A stretch of 64,000 bases of DNA from Bactrocera neohumeralis (Eukaryota; Arthropoda; Insecta; Diptera; Tephritidae), in the NCBI RefSeq assembly GCF_024586455.1, contig NW_026094248.1:1-64000 (forward strand). The letters are read 5' to 3'. Position 1 is the first letter of the stretch. The number at the start of each line of letters is the position of its first letter. Shown piece after piece: positions 47,479 to 57,370 of this stretch. The position numbers and the translations under genes are program-made. The notes below the pieces were generated by a model. It ran no database searches, was not told where the DNA came from, and saw nothing but the letters and a program-made list of their open reading frames with translations.

Positions 47479-48557
47479 TTATTAGCACCATAACCTGGGT
47501 TACCATTTCCATCTCACATTGTCATTTTTAGTATTATTTAGCTCCAGCTTAAACAAGAGCTTCCCAGTTAATCTAGACTGGAATGCTTCGTCGAAACTAT
47601 AAGCAATCGTATTCTCTTTTCCAAAAACCTTAGGTTTTTGAGAATGCTCCTCGAGATATATGATAGATGTAAGATATTGGCATTCACTTTTTAAAAACCA
47701 CTTCTAATCAGTTCCAGAAATGAATCAATACTTTCCACAAAAGTAGCGTAGTCTTAAACTTCAATTGGAACTTAAGGTTTTTGCTAATAAAATTTCCTTA
47801 CCAGAATGCATTAGGCTTTAGATCTAACTGCTTTGAGTTCTATCTATCTTCTATCCTTTTGGCTATTTCCGAATTTATAATGGTACTATGAGCCAATGTG
47901 TGGACTCAGCAGCACAAACTCCTCTTATACGATATCATTCCATGAAACATGATCTTCAATTTCTAAATAGAATTTTGTCTTCTGCGCTTTCTTGTAATCA
48001 CCCCAAGAGCCACCTTTAACGGTTGCTAATGTCAAATAAGGAAAGTTTTAAAGAGTTTCTTCTCAAAGTCTCGTGTATAAGGCATAATCTGAAACCTAAT
48101 TGTGTGCTTGAAAAGCCAATTAATTCGATTAATTCGATAAACAGCTGAGTATGCTGAACAGCAAGCTTTTCAAGCTAATTAAATTAACAATAATTAAGTG
48201 CAACATAAAATCTGTAATCCAATTTCTTTAAACGGAACTCGTGAAAACTTCGTGTAGTTTGCGTTTGACTTTGCATGATTTACAATATTACCACGTAATA
48301 ATAAGTAGGCTGGCTTGTAAGCAAACGGCACACATGCACTCATATATCCATAATTGTGAAAACTAATTGTGTCAGCATGGAAGGCCATACAAATTTTTAA
48401 GCAGCATAGCAGAGTGAGTGAGTGAGTGTAAACGGGAAGAGAGGTTGTGTGATATTGATGAAAACGTTATTTTTCACATACAATTAAGATATCAATCTAA
48501 TTGAGTAAGCAGATTGCATTAATTGCCACACCGGCTGCATACAAACGATGCATATTA
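47479..48557. other. Spacer
   Basis: AT-rich DNA; no gene recognised. Confidence 0.4.
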
Positions 48558-48651
48558 AACAAATAAGGCAGAGCTAAGTACGGGTATAACCGAACATTTC
48601 ATGAACTTGCCATTTGTATAGACAAGATTTAACCCTTTTGTAGTACAAAGC

Positions 48652-48771
48652 CAAAAACATTAAAAAATTGGAAAAAAATCTCGAACGAACGAAAAAGTTC
48701 GAAAAAAATTGAAGAAAGTATAGTGGTAAAGTTTGCGTGGCCACGAGTGTAAAATGCCTTGAAAGTTTTCG
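48652..48771 (+). repeat. ~120-bp direct repeat, right copy
   Basis: See 47360-47478; this copy lies inside the F1 left part. Confidence 0.85.
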
Positions 48772-49140
48772 CTATAAGCTAACACAATCAGGGAAGGGAT
48801 TCTCTCTGATATTCAAATATATATCTCACACATTGCCCGGTATTTTCGGTAAACAAACAACTATAAGCATTGGGCCCACATGTTCATTAACTAGGCGCTA
48901 GAAGAAGTTTTGTTCGTTTTACGCAGGTTTTAGTCACAAGGTGGCACATCTAGTACATTTTAGATAAAGTGCAAAGTTTTATACTGATATAATAATTCAT
49001 TCTTGATTCGTGTATGGAAAAGTCAAATTTCAAAAGGAATTTAAAAGTGTGTTATATGGGAAGTAGGCGTGGCTGTAGTGTGGTTTCGGTCATTTTTACA
49101 CTGTAAAAAAAAAACTATTAGCGAAATACGGAGGCTGCTA

Positions 49141-50076
49141 TCGGGTGATTTTTTTTTTGAGGTTAGGATTTTCATGCATTAGTATTTGACAGATCACGTG
49201 GGATTTCAGACATGGTGTCAAAGAGAAAGATGCTCAGTATGCTTTGACATTTCATCATGAATAGACTTACTAACGAGCAACGCTTGCAAATCATTGAATT
49301 TTATTACCAAAATCAGTGTTCGGTTCGAAATGTGTTTTTATCGACAAATTTTGTTCAGCGATGAGGCTCATTTCTGGTTGAATGGCTACGTAAATAAGCA
49401 AAATTGCCGCATTTGGGGTGAAGAGCAACCAGAAGCCGTTCAAGAACTGCCCATGCATCCCGAAAAATGCACTGTTTGGTGTGGTTTGTACGCTGGTGGA
49501 ATCATTGGACCGTATTTTTCAAAGATGCTGTTGGACGCAACGTTACGGTGAATGGCGATCGCTATCGTTCGATGCTAACAAACTTTTTGTTGCCAAAAAT
49601 GGAAGAACTGAACTTGGTTGACATGTGGTTTCAACAAGATGGCGCTACATGCCACACAGCTCGCGATTCTATGGCCATTTTGAGGGAAAAACTTCGGAGA
49701 ACAATTCATCTCAAGAAATGGACCCGTAAGTTGGCCACCAAGATCATGCGATTTAACGCCTTTAGACTATTTTTTGTGGGGCTACGTCAAGTCTAAAGTC
49801 TACAGAAATAAGCCAGCAACTATTCCAGCTTTGGAAGACAACATTTCCGAAGAAATTCGGGCTATTCCGGCCGAAATGCTCGAAAAAGTTGCCCAAAATT
49901 GGACTTTCCGAATGGACCACCTAAGACGCAGCCGCGGTCAACATTTAAATGAAATTATCTTCAAAAAGTAAATGTCATGAACCAATCTAACGTTTCAAAT
50001 AAAGAACCGATGAGATTTGCAAATTTTATGCGTTTTTTTTTAAAAAAAGTTATCAAGCTCTTAAAAAATTACCCGA
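49141..50076 (+). mobile_element. rosa-type (DD41D) mariner with both ends
   Basis: A 936-bp element flanked by TA (49139-49140, 50077-50078). Ends TCGGGTGATT on the left and, reversed, TCGGGTAATT on the right, each followed by a T-rich run. Relatives lie at 13175-13880, 35096-35370 and 59173-60277. This is the best preserved of the four. Confidence 0.85.
49264..49971 (+). pseudogene. rosa transposase, deleted and frameshifted
   Basis: The first residues (TNEQRLQIIEFYYQNQCSVR, from about 49264) begin the DNA-binding half, but a deletion near 49330 joins them to ILFSDEAHFWLNGYVNKQN, the first catalytic block. A second frame carries DAVGRNVTVNGDRYRSMLT and WFQQDGATCHTARDSM with the second catalytic Asp. 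An extra base near 49690 shifts the frame again, after which SWPPRSCDLTPLDYFLWGY holds the third. With the shift corrected, 41 residues separate the second and third aspartates, the DD41D spacing that defines rosa elements. The C-terminus is LRRSRGQHLNEIIFKK, stop at 49969-49971. It is inactive, but all three catalytic residues are present. Confidence 0.85.
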
Positions 50077-50081
50077 TATAT

Positions 50082-51024
50082 ATATTTCTGGCCTAGGCAA
50101 CACTAAGTGTTGCTAGGTGCAATCTGACATTTCCATTGGAAAGTTTGACATTTTTTAGCATAACATCACTCCGAACGTTTTGTCATTTAATCGTGAATTG
50201 TTATATTTACAGGGAATTAAAAAATTCATCTCGGCCTAAAAATGGAATTAACTCGTGAACATTTTCGTACGATCATTTTTCACAACTTTCGACGTGGATT
50301 ATCACGACAAGAGCGCATCGATGTGGATTGGTGTAAGGAAATGCTGAAAAAATACGATCGCGGTGCTTCAAAAGACGTTTATAAGATCGTCACAGGTGAC
50401 GAATCATGGATCTATGCGTATGAGCCCGAAACAAAACAGCAATCGACCATGTGGGTCTTCCAAGACGAGCCAAATCCAACGAAAGTTGTTCGTGGAAGAA
50501 GCACTTCGAAGCAAATGGTCGCCTGTTTCTTCGGCAAAACTGGTCATGTGGCGACTGTTCCGCTTGAGCAACGTAGGACGGTCAATTCTGAGTGGTACAC
50601 CACCATTTGTTTGCCTGAAGTCTTCGGAGAAATTCGAAAAACGAACAAGAGAAGACGAATCATTGTGCACCATAACAATGCGAGCTCTCACACATCGGCT
50701 CAAACCAGCGCCTTTTTGACCGGCCAAAACGTCGAATTGATGGGTCATCCGCCGTACAGCCCTGACTTGGCACCCAATGACTTCTTTTTATTCCCACACA
50801 TCAAGAAAATAATGCGTGGTCAACGATTTTCGTCGCCAGAAGATGCTGTTGAAGCATTCAAAAACCATGTTTTGGAGGTGTCTCAATCGGAGTGGAAAAA
50901 GTGCTTCGAAAATTGGTTTGAGCGCATGCAAAAGTGTATAAATCTTGATGGAGAATATTTCGAAAAACAATAAAACCATTTTCGTTGATAAATATTCCTA
51001 TTTTCATTATTAGGCCAAAAATAT
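50082..51024 (+). mobile_element. DD34D mariner, internally deleted
   Basis: Ends TATTTCTGGCCTAGG on the left and, reversed, TATTTTTGGCCTAAT on the right, within TA-rich flanks; the exact borders are ambiguous because of the TATATATA runs. It holds one long transposase frame. It lies only a few bases from the rosa element. Confidence 0.8.
50242..50973 (+). pseudogene. Mariner transposase lacking most DNA-binding domain
   Basis: An uninterrupted 243-codon frame from ATG 50242. Residues 1-24 (MELTREHFRTIIFHNFRRGL...) are the normal N-terminus, but residue ~25 joins straight to DWCKEMLKKY, so about 100 residues with both helix-turn-helix motifs are missing in frame. The catalytic domain follows: Asp 53 in TGDESW, then residue 145 in HHNNASSH, and Asp 180 in SPDLAPNDFFLF. 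Thirty-four residues separate the last two positions, as in DD34D mariners. Residue 145 is Asn where the family has the second catalytic Asp (one G-to-A change), so it cannot cut DNA. The C-terminus, CINLDGEYFEKQ, is complete. The intact frame suggests recent amplification rather than function. Confidence 0.85.
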
Positions 51025-51480
51025 ATATAGCAGCCCTCGTATCATTGACCGAATTTGTTTGAAATCGGTAGAGCAGGTCTCGAAATATGGAATTTCACCT
51101 AAGAGGGCGGTGCCACGCCCATTGTCCAATTATGACATCGGTTCTTATAAAGTTGTTTAATACAATCTCGGTGGTAAAATTTAATGTCTCTGGAGTTTTT
51201 TTTATTGATTTATCGCGCTTTTAATAGTTTTTAACAGTACCGTTATATGAGCGGTGAACGATTACAACCATCTACCAACTCGTATCTTTTTTTTTGCTAA
51301 GGAACATGTTTACCAAGTTTCAGTAAGATATCTAAATTTTTACTCACAGTCCCCTAGATGCCAACTCGTCTCTTCATCCTGCTTACTTACATATACATAA
51401 ACCTATATCTATTTCGCTTAGTTTTAGGTGATGCATACAACCGTTAGGTGAACAAAATTGTTATACTCTGTAGCAACATG

Positions 51481-52664
51481 TGGCAAGACTATAAAAATTG
51501 TGGGACATTTTCAATATAAAAATTTACATAAAATTATGCAATGACAAAAGGTATTGAAATGGAAAATATATAATAAGTGGAGAGAGTTCAAATGTAGTCG
51601 GTACACACATACACAAACGCACAAACTCATAAAAGCATGGAAAAACTGATTTCTGCACGTAAATTTGTAACTCATGATGATATGTGTGTGTGGGCGTATT
51701 GCTCGGTATTTTGGGAAATCTCACATATATTTGTACTCGAATGTGTATAAAATGCTGCAGGAGAAATTCGCATGACTTTCAGGAAACTGATTAAACTCTA
51801 TGGCGACTTATTACAATACAACTCTGTCCTTATATAGTGCAATATATATACTATATATGAAAGTACATAAATCACACCGGTCCACATGATTTTTGGATTT
51901 GATTTGTGCGTGTTAAATATTAGCTTTTACAGTAAAAATAAGGGAAAAGAAATTTTTCTGATTTAAGTTTGTTTTTGCAGACATTTTTCTCGTCTTTTTA
52001 ATATTCGTGAGGGTAAATCAGGTCCACTCGTATCACATAAAAGCAAACTTTATGAGCTAAAAGTAAATATTCCAGTGTTTTTATTGTCTAGAATCAGAAT
52101 TTGAGCATAAAGTCATTAATCCAAAAAATATTTTCTTTGTTGACCGGTGTTATATGTTATTAACAAAGCATATGGCGCACACAGTAACTGAATCACAATA
52201 TGCTTGTGCACAATTGCTTTTATAAATAATTTACATGTAAATGTAAAATCGAATTAATATGGCGTGAAAGTTGAATTTTAATAGCACAATGTGATATGAG
52301 TTCACATACACACACAAGTTGGTATACATATGTGTCAATATTGTCAATAGTGAATTTTGGAATGTATTGAGAAGCATTACTATACGCTTCTGAGTAATCA
52401 GTTAGAGTCGTAAGGCTATACCCAATTCCTACTCTTGCGTCCTCGCCGCGCACTCTGAAAACGTGAGTAACGCTTGTGTAAGATGCGGTGTGGGTCACGG
52501 TTAAAAAATAGAGAGCTTCAGCAGAGCCCTTCCGATATGTTCGGTTTAAGTGTTCGCTGAAGTCTAATTGCAGCATCTGTTCACCAGAGGTACAGCTGCT
52601 AGCGGGCGTTGGTCTAGAAACAAGCGGCTTGCTATATAAATGTGCATAAAAGTCTATAGTACTA
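51481..52664. other. Spacer
   Basis: A 118-codon minus-strand frame at 52220-52576 has no recognisable domain. A TATATAAA string lies near 52633, but nothing ties it to a gene. Confidence 0.35.
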
Positions 52665-52870
52665 ATCTAGCGAAGTTGTGCGCTAGGTTCGTACCACGTA
52701 GAAACCAATCCCAACAAGAAAAAAACAACAGTCTATAAAGAAATAAGGATTGTGATTTAAGGGCATGGATCTGCAATATCCGGTCCCTAAATTGGGAAGG
52801 TGCTGTTGTCCAGCTAGTTGATGTCCTCATTAGAATAGAGACCGACTTCAACGCATTAGGGGACATAACA
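52665..52870 (+). pseudogene. RTE 5' fragment with start of endonuclease
   Basis: Leader sequence similar to 31300-31360, then WICNIRSLNWEGAVVQLVDVLIRIETDFNALGD from about 52767: the opening strand of the endonuclease, with a shifted start (the family reads CTWNVRSLN). Truncated after ~100 bp of coding sequence. Confidence 0.6.
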
Positions 52871-53000
52871 CCATTTAGAAAATTCAGAAGAGCAATATTT
52901 CAGAATCAGTACAAGAGGTGATTATAATTCTGATAAGATTAATAGTCTGAAGCAAGAAACTAAGGCTCATGCTATGTAAACCACCTGGTAAATAATATTA

Positions 53001-53502
53001 GGTTGTCAAAGAAGTCTTGCGATATTTTCGCTAGTTGGCGCTGAAAGCGCGCAGTTCTAGTTTTATTCGTCGCATCAGGTCATGCTATACCTTTTTGGAA
53101 AGCTTATTTCACGCGCTAACACGTGTTTGATTGATTGTCGTTTCTTTTAAGTCGTTCGTGAGTTATAGCGTCGCAAACACGGTGCAAAATAAAGAGAAAT
53201 TACCGCATATTTTACAGTACTACTACGATAAAGGCAAAAATGCATATCAAGCCGTCAATAAAATTTGTGCAGTTTATGGACCCGATACAGTTTCCATTTC
53301 CACCGCACAACGATGGTTTCAACGTTTTCGTTCTGGTGTAGAGGTGGTCGAAGATGCGCCACGCTGCGGAAGGCCTGTCGTCGAAAATTGCGATAAAATC
53401 ACTGAATTGGTCGAAAGAGCTGGGCATGTGTCATCAAAAATTCATTTCAATTTCAATAAAAAAAAAATTCAATAAAAATACCGCAAGACTTTTTGACAAC
53501 CC
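53001..53502 (+). mobile_element. ~500-bp mariner deletion derivative, copy 2
   Basis: TA at 52999-53000 precedes the end GGTTGTCAAAGAAGTCTTGC; the right end reads GCAAGACTTTTTGACAACC. Inside is the N-terminal half of a mariner transposase (about 53176-53475): NKEKLPHILQYYYDKGKN, NKICAVYGPDTVSIS, RWFQRFRSGVEVVEDAPR, CGRPVVENCDKITELVER. It then jumps at the same point as copy 1 (14701-15194) to the shared 3' segment with TCATCAAAAATTCATTTC. The catalytic domain is absent, so movement would need an outside transposase. Confidence 0.8.
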
Positions 53503-54894
53503 ATTATATGGCTCAGAACAAAGTCATCTCTTTCTTACTTACTTTACTGCACCAATGAAATTTGGTCAAATTATAAAAAGGAACAGTTTCTATTTGTAAA
53601 ATTAATTAGTATCATACGACAATCTGCAAGACAAGTCACTGGCACACGAAAGTTGTCAAATTGACTAACCACCTTCCGATCTGACTTACCGTCATATATT
53701 AATACAGAGTATATAGAAAATGATAGAGAGTTGTGTTGTTGCAGCTTGAAAGACTTCACAAAATCATATGAGCATAGTAAAGGGATTTAATTGCTTCAAG
53801 TATACGGCAAGGCACCCAAGCATCACCTCACAATAACCGGAACAAAAATAAAACCTTAAGTGTTCTTTGAAAATGCAATAAACGTTTGATAACTTGAAAT
53901 GTGAAACCATCTTCATCAGGTTCACGTGAAGTGGTGGGTAGGAAGTGAAAATAGAAAAAACTATTTTGAATGTCAGGTGGGAACGCTCAGCGCCTTGTGC
54001 CACGCATAAGCGTGCGCCATAAGTAAGCGCACAATAGAGTTATAAAGTGATGATTGATTATCATATTACCCAGCATAGTGGATTTACTTGACTTCTTGCG
54101 CAAAATTCCTCAGCCTCTTAAGTTGAATTACATGTAGGTTGATGTTCTAGCAATAAAGTGCAGCAGCGAGCGTCTTAGTAACGGTAAATTCTATGCGAAA
54201 CGTCAATAACAAAAATATTTATTTTCCAGCATTGCAACAGCGATTCTCTTAAGTTTTGAACACACTTAAAAAGTACGGAGGTCTGCAAAGGAATTCTTTG
54301 TTTTGTTTATAATTCGGTATCAATTTGGTATACTGTAAGCTTTTGGCTTACTCCAGCTAGTTGATGTAGATCATATATTGCATTCCAAACAACAGTGCCT
54401 ATACGGCATGCTTAGTCTTATGGCAGAAGATTCGCGAGGTGAAGTCCCCACCTATGAATGTTCCTTTGTTTTTGTTGTGCTAGTGGATTCATGTTTCGTA
54501 AACGATCATGCCTCATACATTACTTTTAAATTTCTTCTATCTTAACATTATGCTTCGAGCAGCTGTTTTCGAGGTATTTGAGTTAGGCGCATTAAAAATT
54601 GGGATGCGACTACGTTAAAACTCGTTAAGCCAATCGCTATCAAAGGAAAAGAATCACCGTATACAGCACCTAAGCGTTCCTTGACTTCACAACTCGATTT
54701 TCCTTCCTAAAACAATAGATTGCCAAACGATACCGCTTTTTTTAATTTTTCTTAAATCTGCGGACACAACTTCTTGCATTCGCTGTCAAAACGACACTAA
54801 ACGTCCTGTTCGCTAGAAATTTGGCAGTCCACGAGAATGTACTACACGATAGTAGATTTATTTTTACAGTAGTTAAGTCATTCAATCGATGAAG
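53503..54894. other. Spacer
   Basis: No gene recognised in about 1.4 kb of AT-rich DNA. Confidence 0.4.
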
Positions 54895-55322
54895 GATAAA
54901 GTCATGTGTAGAAGTTCACTCAAGTGAAGAAAGTTCTCTGAGCGCCATTCACTTGGGAGTGGCCAGAAACGATTATTTAACATACGGCTGAAACAGCTCA
55001 CGACTTCCGGTCTTAGGCCAAGTATCCTCTGGGTAGACAAAAAACATCCGTTTGAAGGCAAGCTAAAGCCAGAAGGCGAAACATTCCGTACAAAGATTTG
55101 TGCGTTGGGTTTCGGACTCGCCACGTAAAAAAACGCACTCCAATGAAAAGAAGATACCACAGTAGATTGAACGATGAGCTATACGAGATATACATACGAC
55201 GGCATTGACGTGGTTCAGCGAATTAAGGACAGAGGCTACGCTGGCTAAGTCATGACGTCTTTACTTTAGCTCTGAGACTATTCGACTCAGTACACGCCGG
55301 GGAAGCAAAGGAAGATGAAGAC
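54895..55322 (+). pseudogene. RTE deletion chimera: 5' leader fused to 3' part
   Basis: 54895-55158 matches the RTE 5' leader at 31095-31380. At about 55160 it switches to the C-terminal reverse transcriptase region: LNDELYEIY, then RIKDRGYAG-like sequence and the DEDE-rich linker, ending at about 55322 before the RTE 3' terminus. Roughly 2.5 kb of family sequence is missing at the joint. Confidence 0.65.
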
Positions 55323-56202
55323 GTAATTATGGGGAAATTATGACACGTAAAATTGTCAGCTAGATTCCACTCCTCATAGATTAAGTGGTTAATAGTTTGA
55401 GAGACTACCGTTGTATGGCCGCTCTCTCCTTACCAACGAGTTAGCGCGTAAAATACCAGAGTCATTGCATTGCACCGTTGCGTTTAAACAAATTCCATAA
55501 ATAAACTCGAGTGTTGCCTTCGAGCAGCGCGAATAATGTGTGACAGCAAAAACTAGCACATAAGCACACTAACACATTGGTAAATATGGACTCGCAGAAA
55601 TGCATTAATAGCGGAGAGCATTCCTGTGTTCGATCTGCCACATTGTAGCCCTGTCAACGCGTCCAAGCTCCACACAACTATTTAATACATATTTATGAGC
55701 TGTCCCTCATGCATACGAAGCAGTTTGGCCATGTCGCCACACACCTGTTGGCGGCACTTGGCCACACTGGTTCACTCACTTTCGACGCTGTTAGGAACTC
55801 ATCGCGTTCCCCGCTCTTTCGGCTAATAGTGTGAAAATTTCGTTCTCCCGTGTTTTGGTTCTCAACAAGAAAAAAACAAAAAATTTTAGTGTGGAATTTT
55901 TCTCACTCTTCGAATGAATGTGTAAATAAATATAGTGAAATACGCTGTCAAAGGTCACGCGGTTATTCTAAAATCGAAATACTTTGCTCATCAAAGTTCA
56001 CAGAAATGCTACAGCCGCTCTTCCGGCTAAAAGTAACAGTTATGCGAATAAAACATTTCTTTAGACCTGTTCTTCATCGCTCCCCCGCAGTAAATTTTAC
56101 GAAACCGGAACGGAGTCGGATTTTATCCACTCAACTCGACAATATTTCTTCAAAAGCTTTGAAGAATACTGTCTGCCGCTACAATAACAACGGCTTTTGA
56201 AA
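55323..56202. other. Spacer
   Basis: Unique-looking DNA; a frame at 55850-56200 has no motif. Confidence 0.4.
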
Positions 56203-56290
56203 GCAAGAAAGGAAGGGCTAAGTTCGGGTATAAATGAACATTTCATACTCTTGGAGCTTGTCAGAATTGAAGCCTGTGTAACACTTTCTG
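56203..56290 (-). repeat. F1 terminal fragment
   Basis: AAGAAAGGAAGGGCTAAGTT followed by CGGGTATAAATGAACATTTC: the hairpin end of F1 only. Confidence 0.6.
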
Positions 56291-56559
56291 TTACATAAGG
56301 CTTGTTAGTTAAATGTGGTCTAAGGTGAGTTTTCAGATGACTTTTGTCATTCTAGGCACAAAAAACCTCTCATTTTCATTGAGATAACTCACATGTGGGT
56401 CGATATACTTATGCAGTAAAGTGTTATACGGAAAATCCTTAGTTTAAGTACATATATTAAGTGTTTAAAAGTTATCAAATCTTCTATCCACGTTGAAATG
56501 ATTGTAAGCTTAATATTAGGGAAGGGACCTCTATACTCCTTTTTTCTAGCATCGAGTTA
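56291..56559. other. Spacer
   Basis: AT-rich; nothing recognised. Confidence 0.35.
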
Positions 56560-57370
56560 CGATACGTTTAGATTAGTTTGAGTGTCTGACCACAACAGTA
56601 TTGCAGGAAACTGAAAGCCTGCTATGACAGGTACTTCAGTCTCAATAAATGCGAAATGGCAAAAGGTAGGAGCTCCGATGGGTTCTTTGGGTTCTCTTCG
56701 GAATGTTGGGCCTCAGACCAGCTCAACAAATGTTGGTCAACTTACAGCTACGAAGTCACAAAGCTCATTTTTCCCAGATTAAATATTTTAAGTAGTCTAG
56801 TGAACTCTTCGCTCTCAGCAAAGTGCAAACCTTTCAATGTAATATTGAATATTTTACCGGATGCCAACTGTATTAGCTGTTAGAAGAAAAATCCTCCTTG
56901 AATGCCACGCTTTCGTCAAATCAAAGCAAAATATCTCGCATCTTATACTTTTAGATATCCAGGTGTAATAACGAAAGTAGAAATAAAGCGCTTAAGCAGA
57001 TGTATTGTAGGTGCAGGGCATTTAGAAGAGGATACTTTTTCAACCTTTACCAACGAATGAAAAATGGACTTAGGATTAAGGACGGAGACCGAAGGGGTTG
57101 CACTTCTACATCTCTGCCCACTTAGAGTCTCCGAAAGACCATTTCCGATCACTCGGAATGGAAAAAACTCCGATCAATTATTCTTCTTTACTAGGTAAGA
57201 AAGTAGAATGACTGTGTAGCCGCTGTGATTCCTCTGGGACTAAAGTCCCCTCACTCTATTGGATCTTCGCTGAACCACTTCGTGCTTCTGATAAAGTTAA
57301 TCAGGACGAAAAGTTTTGTCTGTGCAACATCCGAGATGTCGTCAAGAAACCTCGGACCTTTCATTGGCAT
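56560..57370 (+). pseudogene. LINE RNase H and C-terminal remnant
   Basis: Starts with VSDHNSIAGN-like sequence near 56582, the end of RNase H (family WVPGHxxIAGNxxADELARxG), then AGTSVSINAKWQKVGAPMGSL, typical of what follows it. Later frames decay, but a Cys/His trace (SRCDSSGTKVPSLYW-like, near 57215) and a final block to about 57370 remain. Many stops. Confidence 0.55.

Larger units (their letters stand above)
48558..51480 (-). repeat. F1 repeat split by two mariners
   Basis: The left part (48558-49140) starts with AAATAAGGCAGAGCTAAGTA and the hairpin end; the right part (about 51028-51480) carries GGTGCCACGCCCATTGTCC and the opposite F1 terminus, TTATACTCTGTAGCAACATG. Between them sit a rosa element (49141-50076) and a DD34D mariner (about 50082-51024). 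Stripped of these, the rest resembles an inverted F1 copy. Confidence 0.6.

Noticed and set aside
52220..52576. 118-codon minus-strand open frame
   Set aside because: No motif, no supported splice sites, and low-complexity AT-rich ends; a chance frame is more likely.
54345..54365. TCCAGCTAGTTGATGT, a 16-bp match to the RTE endonuclease start
   Set aside because: Neighbouring bases on both sides do not match the RTE family, so it is too short to call.
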